From NCBI RefSeq assembly GCF_015350905.1, contig NZ_JADKRZ010000001.1, positions 124,001 to 188,000 on the forward strand: a stretch of 64,000 nt of DNA, read 5' to 3'. The position numbers and the translations under genes were made by a program. Of the stretch, positions 44,261 through 52,525 are shown in pieces; the stretch's first letter is position 1; every line of letters begins with the position of its first letter. This stretch comes from Curtobacterium sp. VKM Ac-2865 (lineage in GTDB: Bacteria; Actinomycetota; Actinomycetes; Actinomycetales; Microbacteriaceae). A model generated the notes under the pieces. The model was not told the origin of the DNA, ran no database searches, and worked only from the letters and a program-made list of their open reading frames with translations.

Positions 44261-44872
44261 GTGCTCGAGGAGGAATACCGCCAGCGGCGGGTGTTGCCGC
44301 GGCATCTCCGTGCGCCCGCGCCGACGGAGACCGCGTTCGCGTGGTCGATCCGGGCTGCGGAGCCGACGGACCTGCCGGACATCCGCGAGGTCCACGCACA
44401 CTACGTGCGGAACTCCTCGGTGACCTTCGACGGCGCCGTGCTCTCGTTCGCGGCGTGGAAGCAGCGCTACGACCAGATCCGTCGGCGCGGGCTGCCGTTC
44501 CTGGTGGCCGTGAACCCGTCCGGGCAGCTGCTCGGCTACGCGCTGGTCGACCCGTGGAACCCGCGTGACCGGTCGAACCACGTGGTGGAGAACTCGATCT
44601 ACCTCGGGCCGGCGTCCGGCGGCAAGGGGCTCGGACGGGCGCTCATGGAGGCCCTGCTCGACGAGTGCCGTGCCGCGGGCGTGCGAGAGGTGGTGGCCGT
44701 GATCGCGGACCGGTCCGCCGACGCCTCGATCCGGCTGCACCAGCGGCTCGGGTTCCAGGAGGTCGGCCGGATGGGCAAGGTGGGCTACAAGTACGACCGG
44801 TGGCTCGGCACGGTGACGATGAGCCTGCGGTTGCGTGGGCCGCGGACGCGCCGAGGGGCGACGCGGGGGTAG
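44261..44872 (+). CDS. GNAT N-acetyltransferase, phosphinothricin acetyltransferase-like
   Basis: The 203-residue GNAT has IRAAEPTDLPDIREVHAHYV, LVAVNPSGQLLGYALVDPWN, ENSIYLGPASGGKGLGRALM, with the acetyl-CoA loop GGKGLGRA, and IRLHQRLGFQEVGRMGKVGY. The ENSIY...G pattern and the DP-W-x5-R run resemble the Pat/Bar/MddA group that acetylates phosphinothricin or methionine sulfoximine. The start is taken as the leaderless GTG, giving MLEEEYRQRRVLPRHL; a GTG 21 bases upstream is an alternative. The substrate may be a methionine derivative in a normal cell. Confidence 0.82.
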   Translation: MLEEEYRQRRVLPRHLRAPAPTETAFAWSIRAAEPTDLPDIREVHAHYVRNSSVTFDGAVLSFAAWKQRYDQIRRRGLPFLVAVNPSGQLLGYALVDPWNPRDRSNHVVENSIYLGPASGGKGLGRALMEALLDECRAAGVREVVAVIADRSADASIRLHQRLGFQEVGRMGKVGYKYDRWLGTVTMSLRLRGPRTRRGATRG

Positions 44873-44933
44873 GGTCGGGCGGTCCGACGACGGAACTGCG
44901 GTCGCAGAGCAGCGGCCCGAGGAAGGGGAACCG

Positions 44934-46511
44934 ATGTCGCATCTGCTGGACACGAGCGGGCACGGTGGGGGCATCGTGCTCGCCGCGGGCACGCCGACGA
45001 TCGAGCCAGCCGGGCCCGTCCCGCAGCTGGTCATCGCGGCCCTGGTCGGCGTGGTCGTCATCATCGCGCTGATCACCTGGCTGAAGGTGCACCCGTTCAT
45101 CGCGCTGACGATCGGCGCGCTCGGGGTCGGCATCGGCGCGGGGCTCGCTCCTGACAAGGCGGTCACGAGCTTCGGCACCGGGTTCGGCGACACCATGACG
45201 AGCGTCGGCATCCTGGTCGGGCTCGGGTCGATGTTCGGCAAGCTGCTCGTCGACTCGGGCGCTGCCGATCGGGTCGTCGACACCCTGGTCCGGCGGTCGT
45301 CGAAGGCGGCGCTGCCGTGGACGATGGCGCTCATCGGGGCGCTGATCGGCCTGCCGATGTTCTTCGAGGTCGGGCTGGTGCTCCTCATCCCGATCATCGT
45401 GCTCGTCGCCAAGCGGAGCGACGTGCCGGTGATGCGCATCGCCGTGCCGGCCCTCGCCGGCCTGTCGACGATGCACGCGTTCGTGCCGCCGCACCCCGGA
45501 CCGCTCGTCGCGATCTCGACGGTCGGCGCGAACCTCGGGACGACGCTGGCGTTCGGCATCGTGCTGGCGATCCCCGTCGTGATCCTGGCCGGGCCGCTGT
45601 TCGCCGGGTTCGCGGCGCGCTGGGTCGACGTGCCGGCGCCGGACCTGTTCGGCGCGCGTGGTGGGGCTGGTGCTGGTGCTGGTGCTGGTGCCGGTGCCGG
45701 TGCCGGTGGCGGCGTCGCTTCGGCTCCGTCGGACCCGGCGCACGAGGGGCGTCAGGCCCGCCGCGGCACGGTGACCCAGGACACCGCGTCGCTGCCGAAC
45801 GGCAAGAGCGACTTCACGCGGGTCATCAGCGAGCCGCGCAGCCCGTCCTTCGCCGTGGCGCTCGTCGGCATCCTGCTGCCGGTCGTGCTGATGCTCGCGC
45901 AGGCGATCCGCGAGGCGACCTCGCCCGACGCCGCCGGCACCTGGGTCGGCGTGCTGGACTTCCTCGGGACGCCGATGATCGCGATCGGCATCGCCGCCGT
46001 GTACGCCATGGTGTTCTTCGCGATCGGCGGCGGCATGGACCGCTCGGCCGTCTCGAAGTCGCTCGAGAGCGCGCTGCCGCCGGTCGCGGGTGTGCTGCTC
46101 ATCGTCGGCGCCGGTGGTGGGTTCAAGCAGGTGCTCATCGACACGGGCATCGGCGGGGTGATCGCCGACGCCGTCAAGGACTCGGGCATCTCGGTGCTGC
46201 TGGTCGCCTGGGTCGTGTCGGCGCTGGTCCGGGTCGCGACGGGCTCCGCCACGGTCGCCACGGTCACGGCCGCCGGGATCATGGCGCCGATCGCGCAGGA
46301 CCTGTCCTCGCCGGTGGTGTCGCTCCTGGTGCTGGCGATCGGTGCGGGGTCGGTGTTCCTGTCGCACGTCAACGACGCCGGCTTCTGGCTGGTGAAGAGC
46401 TACTTCGGCATGTCGGTCGGGCAGACGTTCAAGACCTGGACCGTGCTGGAGTGCCTGATCTCGGTGTCCGGGCTGCTCGGGGTGCTGCTCGCCGGGGTGT
46501 TCATCCACTGA
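44934..46511 (+). CDS. GntP-family gluconate permease
   Basis: This 525-residue membrane transporter has about twelve helices. VPQLVIAALVGVVVIIALIT starts the chain, with FVPPHPGPLVAISTVGANLG and GSATVATVTAAGIMAPIAQD as the conserved family loops. SHVNDAGFWLVKSYFGMSVG is near the end. It would bring gluconate or a related sugar acid in with a proton. The central cytoplasmic loop has a (GA)n stretch encoded by seven 6-base repeats. GGAAGGGGAA lies before the ATG. No gluconate kinase is adjacent. Confidence 0.9.
   Translation: MSHLLDTSGHGGGIVLAAGTPTIEPAGPVPQLVIAALVGVVVIIALITWLKVHPFIALTIGALGVGIGAGLAPDKAVTSFGTGFGDTMTSVGILVGLGSMFGKLLVDSGAADRVVDTLVRRSSKAALPWTMALIGALIGLPMFFEVGLVLLIPIIVLVAKRSDVPVMRIAVPALAGLSTMHAFVPPHPGPLVAISTVGANLGTTLAFGIVLAIPVVILAGPLFAGFAARWVDVPAPDLFGARGGAGAGAGAGAGAGAGGGVASAPSDPAHEGRQARRGTVTQDTASLPNGKSDFTRVISEPRSPSFAVALVGILLPVVLMLAQAIREATSPDAAGTWVGVLDFLGTPMIAIGIAAVYAMVFFAIGGGMDRSAVSKSLESALPPVAGVLLIVGAGGGFKQVLIDTGIGGVIADAVKDSGISVLLVAWVVSALVRVATGSATVATVTAAGIMAPIAQDLSSPVVSLLVLAIGAGSVFLSHVNDAGFWLVKSYFGMSVGQTFKTWTVLECLISVSGLLGVLLAGVFIH
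45666..45707 (+). repeat. Hexanucleotide tandem repeat inside gntP
   Basis: Four GCTGGT units followed by three GCCGGT units encode repeated Gly-Ala in a cytoplasmic loop. Unit gain or loss keeps the frame, so length may vary between strains. Confidence 0.85.
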
Positions 46512-46553
46512 TGCCGGTCGGCGCTGGCGTCCGCGACCGCGTCAGCGTCAGCG

Positions 46554-47468
46554 TCAGATGAAGCGGATCGGGGTGCCGACGGGCAGCGCCGACAGGGTCC
46601 GCGTCATCGCGGCCGAGATCCGCACGCACCCGTGGGAGCTGCCGGTCGGGTCCGGGTAGTAGTGCAGCGCGGTGAGGGCCGCGTTGCCGCCGTACTCGGC
46701 GATCCGCGACGAGTGCGCGCCCGTCAGGATGATCGGGTTCCCCTGCGTGTACGTCACCCGCGGGTCGACGTAGGCGGCTTCGACGTACGTCGCCGTCGCT
46801 GTGGGGGTCGGGTCGTCCGGGGTCCCCAGTCGTGCAGCCTCGGTCGCCGCGACGGAGCCGTCCTTGGTCACGACCGAGACGGTGCCGGCAGCGACGTCGA
46901 CGCGGATCATCCGGTCGGTGTCGACCACGGAGAAGTCCGATGCCCGGGCCCAGGCGAACGTGGAACTCGGCGCCTCCTGCTGCCCGCCGTCGCCCGGCGT
47001 GCGGTTCCGCGCCGGGGTCGAGACGAGCAGCATCCCGCCGTCCTGGCCCGCCGAGCGACCCCAGACCGCGGTCGCCGCCGGGGTCTCGATGGTCGACACG
47101 GTGGCCGAGAGGGTCGCGACCGGACGGGCGTCGGCCGAGGGCGCGGCGTAGAGCGCCACGAGCTGCGCGGTCGGTGTGGCGATCTGCCAGGAGTCCTCGG
47201 GGTGGGCGCTCGAGCCGTCGAGGAGCTCGGGGACCACGGCGTCGTGGAAGGCCAGGGGCAGGGCCGCGAGCTCGGCGGCGGAGGGCGCTGCCGGGACCGC
47301 CGCGAGCGTCGGCGTGGGCTTCGGCGTCGGGGTGGTCCGGGCGGGCGTCGGGCTCGAGGTCGCGGCCGCGCGCGGGGCGTCGGGCGCGTTCACGACGCTC
47401 ACCGTGATGCCGATGCCGATCACCGCGGCGGCGGCGATGCCCACCACGAGCCAGGTCCTCCGACGCAT
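46554..47468 (-). CDS. L,D-transpeptidase (YkuD domain), membrane anchored
   Basis: The 304-residue protein has a membrane helix (TWLVVGIAAAAVIGIGITVS) after a basic MRRR start. A Thr/Pro linker and a long middle region lacking known domains follow. The YkuD catalytic domain at the end shows LHYYPDPTGSSHGCVRISAA, with the nucleophile Cys in HGCVRI. It cross-links peptidoglycan through 3-3 bonds or anchors proteins. It lies 111 bases after the ABC-F gene, separated by a type C hairpin, and converges with gntP. The extracellular location follows from the single helix. Confidence 0.88.
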   Translation of the reverse strand: MRRRTWLVVGIAAAAVIGIGITVSVVNAPDAPRAAATSSPTPARTTPTPKPTPTLAAVPAAPSAAELAALPLAFHDAVVPELLDGSSAHPEDSWQIATPTAQLVALYAAPSADARPVATLSATVSTIETPAATAVWGRSAGQDGGMLLVSTPARNRTPGDGGQQEAPSSTFAWARASDFSVVDTDRMIRVDVAAGTVSVVTKDGSVAATEAARLGTPDDPTPTATATYVEAAYVDPRVTYTQGNPIILTGAHSSRIAEYGGNAALTALHYYPDPTGSSHGCVRISAAMTRTLSALPVGTPIRFI

Positions 47469-47525
47469 GTCGACCCCCTCAGTCGGGTCCAGTCCACCAG
47501 AGGATGGTGAGGGTGCGCTGCGCGC

Positions 47526-47577
47526 CACCGGACGGGAGGCTCCGCGCACCACCGGCACCGAGCCTCCTGTCCGGTGG
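47526..47577 (-). terminator. Type C hairpin after the ABC-F gene
   Basis: CACCGGACGGGAGGCTCC pairs with GAGCCTCCTGTCCGGTG, with a loop of about 14 bases. It starts two bases beyond the stop codon of the ABC-F gene. Confidence 0.65.
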
Positions 47578-47578
47578 G

Positions 47579-49222
47579 TCAGCGCTCCGTGACACGACCC
47601 GCCTCGACCCGCCACTGGCGGTCGAGCTGCACGGTGTCGAGCATGCGGCGGTCGTGGGTGACCAGGAGCAGGGTGCCGTCGTAGGAGTCGAGGGCCTGCT
47701 CGAGCTGCTCGATCGCAGCGAGGTCGAGGTGGTTCGTCGGCTCGTCGAGGACCAGGACGTTGACGCCGCGGGCCTGCAGGAGCGCCAGGCCCGCACGCGT
47801 CCGCTCACCGGGCGAGAGCTCCCCGGCGGCACGGGCGACGTGGTCGGCCTTCAACCCGAACTTCGCGAGCAGGGTGCGGACCTCGGCCGTGGCCATCTCG
47901 GGCACGAGCTGTTCGAACACCTCGGCGAGCGCCGTCGTCCCGGTGAAGACGGCTCGGGCCTGGTCGACCTCGCCCACGGCGACGTTCGTGCCGAGCGAGG
48001 CCGTGCCGGTCGTGGGGGACTGCGTGCCGAGGAGGGCGCGCAGGAGCGTGGACTTGCCGGCGCCGTTCGGTCCGGTGATGCCGATGCGGTCCCCGCCGTC
48101 GATCTGCAGGGACACCGGGCCGAGCGTGAAGTCGCCCTGGGTGAAGGTGGCGTCCGACAGGGTGGCGACGACGGCGGAGGACCGCGGCGCCCTGCCGATG
48201 GTGAACTCGAGCTGCCACTCCTTGCGGGGCTCGTCGACCTCGTCCAGTCGGGCGATGCGCGACTCCATCTGGCGGACCTTCTGCGCCTGCTTCTCGCTCG
48301 ACTCGGACGCGGCCTTGCGGCGGATCTTGTCGTTGTCCGGTGCCTTCTTCAAGGCGTTCCGGACGCCCTGGCTGGACCACTCGCGCTGTGTGCGGGCACG
48401 GGAGACGAGGTCGGCCTTGGTCGAGGCGAACTCGTCGTAGGCGTCGCGCTTGTGCTGCCGGGCGATGGCCCGCTCCTCGAGGAAGGAGTCGTACCCGCCG
48501 CCGAACAGCCGGTTGGAGGACTGCGCGAGGTCGAGCTCGAGGACGCTCGTGACGGCCCGGGCCAGGAACTCGCGGTCGTGGCTGACGAGCACGACGCCGC
48601 CGCGGAGGCCGCGCACGAAGTCCTCCAGTCGGGCGAGGCCGTCGAGGTCGAGGTCGTTCGTCGGCTCGTCCAACAGGACGATGTCGAAGCGGGAGAGCAG
48701 CAGCGCGGCGAGCCCGACGCGGGCTGCCTGGCCGCCGGACAGCGAGGTCATCAGCGACTCGGTGTCGACGGTGAGCCCGAGGTCGGCGAGGACGGCGGGC
48801 ACGCGCTCGTCGAGGTCGGCCGCGCCCGAGGCGAGCCACCGGTCGAGTGCCACGGAGTAGCGGTCGCCGGCGTCGGCACCGGCATCGGGGTCCCCGAGCG
48901 CGGCAGCGGTGGCGTCCATCTCCTCGGTGGCGGCGGCGCACCCGGTGCGCCGGCCGAGGTACTGCGCGACGGTCTCACCCTCGACGCGTTCGTGCTCCTG
49001 CGGCAGCCAGCCGACGAAGGCGTCGGTGGGTGCCAGCGAGACAGTGCCCGCGAGCGGCTCGTCGACGCCGGCGAGCAGGCGGAGGAGCGTGGACTTGCCG
49101 GCGCCGTTGACCCCGACGACGCCGATGACGTCCCCGGGTGCGACCGTCAGGTCGAGGGAGTCGAACAGCGTGCGGGCGGCGTACCCACCGGCGAGGCCCT
49201 TGGCGACGAGCGTGGCGGTCAT
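47579..49222 (-). CDS. ABC-F subfamily ATPase
   Basis: The 547-residue protein has two ABC cassettes without membrane helices. The first has Walker A GVNGAGKST, signature LSGGQAARV and Walker B IVLLDEPTNDLD; the second has GPNGAGKST, LSPGERTRA and VLVLDEPTNHLD. A highly charged linker (KADLVSRARTQREWSSQGVR onward) joins them. ABC-F proteins act on the ribosome. Some protect it from macrolide, lincosamide or pleuromutilin antibiotics, others ease stalling. This one is the small two-cassette type often annotated as antibiotic-resistance class in actinobacteria. Resistance is not proved by sequence alone. Confidence 0.9.
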   Translation of the reverse strand: MTATLVAKGLAGGYAARTLFDSLDLTVAPGDVIGVVGVNGAGKSTLLRLLAGVDEPLAGTVSLAPTDAFVGWLPQEHERVEGETVAQYLGRRTGCAAATEEMDATAAALGDPDAGADAGDRYSVALDRWLASGAADLDERVPAVLADLGLTVDTESLMTSLSGGQAARVGLAALLLSRFDIVLLDEPTNDLDLDGLARLEDFVRGLRGGVVLVSHDREFLARAVTSVLELDLAQSSNRLFGGGYDSFLEERAIARQHKRDAYDEFASTKADLVSRARTQREWSSQGVRNALKKAPDNDKIRRKAASESSEKQAQKVRQMESRIARLDEVDEPRKEWQLEFTIGRAPRSSAVVATLSDATFTQGDFTLGPVSLQIDGGDRIGITGPNGAGKSTLLRALLGTQSPTTGTASLGTNVAVGEVDQARAVFTGTTALAEVFEQLVPEMATAEVRTLLAKFGLKADHVARAAGELSPGERTRAGLALLQARGVNVLVLDEPTNHLDLAAIEQLEQALDSYDGTLLLVTHDRRMLDTVQLDRQWRVEAGRVTER

Positions 49223-49284
49223 GCCCCCATCGTCCCATCCCGCAGGACGGCCACGGGACGGCTCGTCCGTGCCAGGATCGTGGC

Positions 49285-50022
49285 GTGCTGACCGCGGCGT
49301 TCCTCCTGGTCGCCGGTGTCGTCGCCGGCGTGATCGGGACGGCCGGCGGGATCACGTCGCTCGTGGCCTACCCCGCACTGCTCCTGGTGGGTGTGCCGCC
49401 GCTGGCCGCGAACGTGACGAACTCGGTGGCGCTCCTCGGCAGCGGCGCGAGTTCGGCGCTGCGGGCGCGTGCCGACCTCGCCGGACACGGGTCGGCGCTG
49501 CGGCGGTGGCTGCCCCTGACGGTCGGGGCGTCGACGGTCGGCGCGGTGCTGCTGCTCGTCACGCCGGCGCAGGTGTTCGACCACGTCGTCCCGTTCCTCG
49601 TGGCGGCGGGCTCGGTCCTGCTGCTCGTGCAGCCCTGGATCGACCGTCGTCGTGGCGGCGAGCGTCTGGGTCGGGCGGCCGGGGTCTCGAGCGTGTCGGC
49701 GGTCTCCCTCTACAACGGCTACTTCGGTGCGGGGTCCGGTGTGCTCATGATCGCGGTGCTGCTGCTCGACGGGGAACCGGTGCTGCACCGGGCGAACGCG
49801 CTGAAGAACGTCCTGCTGCTGGCCGCGGACGTCCTGCCCGCCGTGCTCTTCGTCCTGTCCGGCACCGTCGTCTGGGCGGCGATGTGGCCGCTCGGGATCG
49901 GCGCGGTGCTCGGCGGGCTCGTCGGACCGACCGTCGCCCGCCGCGTGCCGCCCGGGCCACTGCGGATCGCCATCGCCGCGTGTGGACTGGTGCTCGCGGT
50001 GTCCCTCTTCGTCACCGCCTGA
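49285..50022 (+). CDS. TauE/SafE-family (sulfite exporter-like) membrane protein
   Basis: This 245-residue protein has about seven helices and the family pairs GVIGTAGGITSLVAYPALLL and VSLYNGYFGAGSGVLMIAVL. They are halves of an internal repeat, each with a conserved G-(A/G)-G turn. These exporters move sulfonates, sulfite or related anions. The GTG start lies after CAGGAT at -10 with no ribosome site, so leaderless translation is likely. Divergent from the ABC-F gene. The substrate is a guess. Confidence 0.85.
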   Translation: MLTAAFLLVAGVVAGVIGTAGGITSLVAYPALLLVGVPPLAANVTNSVALLGSGASSALRARADLAGHGSALRRWLPLTVGASTVGAVLLLVTPAQVFDHVVPFLVAAGSVLLLVQPWIDRRRGGERLGRAAGVSSVSAVSLYNGYFGAGSGVLMIAVLLLDGEPVLHRANALKNVLLLAADVLPAVLFVLSGTVVWAAMWPLGIGAVLGGLVGPTVARRVPPGPLRIAIAACGLVLAVSLFVTA

Positions 50023-50076
50023 CGACGGACGCCGTGGGCCCGGGGGAGCCCCGGACCCACGGCGCGGCTTCAGTGC

Positions 50077-50262
50077 CTAGTGCTCGTCGTAGTGGTCGTC
50101 GTGGAGCGCGTGCTTGTGGCCGTCGTGGAGGTAGTCCACGTGGTCGCCGTGCTGCACGGTCTCGTGGTCGTCGTCCTGCTGGCCGTGCTCGTGCTCGTGC
50201 AGGCCGTGCTCCGCGATGCGGTGCTCGTCGTCGCCGGTGGGGGTTGCGCTGGTGTCGGTCAT
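50077..50262 (-). CDS. Histidine-rich small protein, probable zinc chelator
   Basis: The 61-residue protein is rich in His (about 15) and Asp/Glu, in runs such as HGLHEHEHGQ, DHETVQHGDH and HKHALHDDHYDEH, and has no Cys. Such sequences bind zinc or nickel and serve as stores or as partners of uptake systems. The start is placed at ATG after AAGGA, five bases away; an ATG six bases earlier is possible. A Zur-like box covers the promoter 13 bases upstream of the start. It shares the strand with the YigZ gene upstream, but that box implies its own promoter. Confidence 0.78.
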   Translation of the reverse strand: MTDTSATPTGDDEHRIAEHGLHEHEHGQQDDDHETVQHGDHVDYLHDGHKHALHDDHYDEH

Positions 50263-50274
50263 GATCATCCTTTC

Positions 50275-50289
50275 TGAGATTGGTTCTCA
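50275..50289 (-). promoter_or_regulatory. Zur-like box
   Basis: TGAGAACCAATCTCA is a 15-base inverted repeat that matches ten positions of the TGAAAATGATTTTCA-type zinc uptake regulator box known in actinobacteria. It lies directly before the His-rich gene, which would then be expressed when zinc is scarce. Confidence 0.55.
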
Positions 50290-50344
50290 CGAATGCTACG
50301 ACCAGCGGAGCGATCGCGTCACCCCTGTCTCGGCCGGGGCCGAC

Positions 50345-50995
50345 TCAGGGCCGGACGACGTCCACGACCGTCTCGGCCCCGACCACGGGGACGAGGGTGC
50401 CGGCGGACGCGGCGGCGAGGTCAGCGTGGAGGGCGTCCAGGTCGCCGGCGGACACGGCGAGCGCGAACGTCGCCAGCGCGCCGTAGGTCGTCGTGCCCAG
50501 GGTGGCGTCGTGGTGGCGGACCCAGTCGCGCAGGACGTTGTCGACGCGGCCGGCATCGGCGTGCTCGACGTCGACCGTGACCTCGGTGAGGGCCGCGCGT
50601 CGGACGAGGGCGGCGCGGTCGAGGGCCTCGGACGCCGAGGTCGAGTACGCCCGCACGAGTCCGCCGGCGCCGAGCTTCACGCCACCGAACCAGCGTGAGA
50701 CCACGAGCACGACGTCGGTCAGCTCGCGGCGGCGCAGGACCTCGAGCATCGGGACGCCGGCGGTGCCCGACGGTTCGCCGTCGTCGGAAGACCTCGCCTG
50801 GTCGCCCAGCACGCCGGTGACCATCGCGACGCAGTGGTGACGGGCGTCCCAGGCGTCGCGGCGGATGCCGGCGATGACGCGCTCGGCGTCGGCGGGGCCG
50901 GTGACCGGGACGGCGTGGGCGACGAAGCGCGACTTCGTGATGACGATCTCGTGTTCGACCGCGGCGGCGATCGTGGACGGGTACCGGCGGGTCAC
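50345..50995 (-). CDS. YigZ/IMPACT-family protein
   Basis: The 216-residue protein has the UPF0029 N-terminal domain with ITKSRFVAHAVPVTGPADAE, RHHCVAMVTGVLGDQA, the signature SSDDGEPSGTAGVPMLEVLR and VSRWFGGVKLGAGGLVRAYS. A ferredoxin-like C-terminal part follows. The mammalian relative IMPACT affects translational control; bacterial YigZ is of uncertain function, sometimes linked to proline peptidase or RNA contact. The GTG start has no clear ribosome site. Its stop lies 55 bases before the Zur-like box. Confidence 0.87.
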   Translation of the reverse strand: MTRRYPSTIAAAVEHEIVITKSRFVAHAVPVTGPADAERVIAGIRRDAWDARHHCVAMVTGVLGDQARSSDDGEPSGTAGVPMLEVLRRRELTDVVLVVSRWFGGVKLGAGGLVRAYSTSASEALDRAALVRRAALTEVTVDVEHADAGRVDNVLRDWVRHHDATLGTTTYGALATFALAVSAGDLDALHADLAAASAGTLVPVVGAETVVDVVRP

Positions 50996-51038
50996 CCGAC
51001 GAGCGTAGTCGCGGCCGGGTGCCGCGGCGGGCGGCGCA

Positions 51039-51044
51039 TAGGCT
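51039..51044 (+). promoter_or_regulatory. -10 box of leaderless amidase
   Basis: TAGGCT ends six bases before the GTG at 51051. Confidence 0.45.
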
Positions 51045-51050
51045 CGGGCC

Positions 51051-52490
51051 GTGTTCGAACTCCACCACCTCTCCGCGCAGGACCTCTGGGACTGGATCCG
51101 TCGCGGCGACACGACGGCCCGCGAAGCGACGGAGCACTACCTCGCCCGGATCGAGCGGTTGGACCCAGGGCTCGGGGCCTTCGTGACGGTCACGGCGGAC
51201 GCTGCACGTGAGCGGGCCGACCGTCTCGGGCACCTGGTGCCGATGTCGCGGCCGCTGTGGGGCCTCCCGTCCGGCGACAAGGACCTGTACGACCGTGCCG
51301 GGGTCCCCACGCGCTCCGGCACCACGGCGTTGCCGGAGCGGCCGGCGGCGGCGGACCACCCCGTCGTCGCGGCCCTGGACGCCGCGGGGGCGGTGAGCCT
51401 CGGCAAGACCACGACGCCGGAGTTCGGGATGTCGTCGTCCTCCGAGACGCGGTTCGGCGTGACGCGGAACCCCTACGGGACGGACCTGGCGCCGGGCGGG
51501 TCGTCGAGCGGTGCCGCGGTCGCGGTGGCGGCCGGACTCCTGCCCGCGGCGGTCGGGTCGGACGGCGGGGGGTCGGTGCGGATCCCGGCGGCGGCGACCG
51601 GGCTCGTCGGCCTGAAGCCGAGCCGGGGGCGCGTGCCCTCGATGCCCGGGCGGTCCGGTGTCGGCGGGCTGTCGGTCGCCGGGCCCCTGACGCGGTCGGT
51701 GGCGGACGCGGGGATGCTGCTCGACGCGCTCGTGGCGCCGACCGGGCTCGACGAACCTGTGCCGTACGCGCTCGTCACGCCAGACGTCGGCGAGGGACCC
51801 TTCACCGCGGCGGCCGTGCGCGGCGAGGGGCGGTTCGTGCTCGGCGTGCTCGAGGGCTCGCCGTGGGACGACACCGTCGACGTCGTCGTGGACCCGGCAG
51901 CGCGGGCGGTGGTCGCGACGGCCGTCCGGGAGTTCGACGCGCTCGGGCACGGGATCGAGGACGTCCGGATGCCTTCGGTGCCCTACGGCGCGGCCTTCCG
52001 GGTGGCGTGGGAGACCTCGGCTGCGCGGCTGCCCGCCGTGCCCGGGATCGACCTGTCGGCGCTGACGCCGCTGGTGTCGTGGCTCGTCGCCCGGGGCCAG
52101 GCGTTGACCGGGACGCAGGTGCTCGACGCGATGACGGCGCTCGACGTGTTCTCCACCACGCTCATCCGGGCGTTCGACCGGTTCGACGCGGTGCTCTCCC
52201 CGACGCTGGCGCTCACGCCCCGGCCGCTCGGGTGGTACGGCGACGACCCCGAGGAGGACTTCCGCCGCCAGTGCGCGTACTCGCCGTGGACCTCGATGGC
52301 GAACGTGGCCGGGCTGCCCGCGATCACGCTGCCGGTCGGGGTCACGCCCGCGGACCACCCCGACGGTGCCGGGCTGCCGATGGGCGTGCAGCTCATCGGG
52401 CGGCCGGGTGGGGAGCGCACGCTGCTCGCGCTGGGGGCGCAGCTCGAGCGCCGGGTGCGGTGGCAGCGGAGGCATCCGCCGGGGTGGTGA
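51051..52490 (+). CDS. Amidase-signature-family hydrolase
   Basis: This 479-residue enzyme has the amidase signature: Lys in GLPSGDKDL, the Gly/Ser-rich PGGSSSGAAVAVAAGLLPAA and the nucleophile Ser in GSDGGGSVRIPAAATG. The catalytic set is Ser-cis-Ser-Lys. The C-terminus (GLPMGVQLIGRPGGERTLL) is typical. Related proteins hydrolyse simple amides, indole-3-acetamide or are the GatA subunit of the Glu-tRNA amidotransferase. GatB and GatC are not nearby, and the GLPSGDKDL form agrees with a free amidase. The gene has a leaderless -10 box. A long repeat array follows it. Confidence 0.88.
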   Translation: MFELHHLSAQDLWDWIRRGDTTAREATEHYLARIERLDPGLGAFVTVTADAARERADRLGHLVPMSRPLWGLPSGDKDLYDRAGVPTRSGTTALPERPAAADHPVVAALDAAGAVSLGKTTTPEFGMSSSSETRFGVTRNPYGTDLAPGGSSSGAAVAVAAGLLPAAVGSDGGGSVRIPAAATGLVGLKPSRGRVPSMPGRSGVGGLSVAGPLTRSVADAGMLLDALVAPTGLDEPVPYALVTPDVGEGPFTAAAVRGEGRFVLGVLEGSPWDDTVDVVVDPAARAVVATAVREFDALGHGIEDVRMPSVPYGAAFRVAWETSAARLPAVPGIDLSALTPLVSWLVARGQALTGTQVLDAMTALDVFSTTLIRAFDRFDAVLSPTLALTPRPLGWYGDDPEEDFRRQCAYSPWTSMANVAGLPAITLPVGVTPADHPDGAGLPMGVQLIGRPGGERTLLALGAQLERRVRWQRRHPPGW

Positions 52491-52525
52491 GGGCGGGCGC
52501 CGTGTGCGGGCGGGTGTGCTCGACT

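Noticed and set aside
49138..50264. Extra overlapping frames and a possible antisense protein opposite the His-rich gene (50080-50277)
   Set aside because: The plus-strand reading is a run of Val and Leu that arises from complementing His/Asp codons; the His-rich reading has a ribosome site and a Zur-like box.
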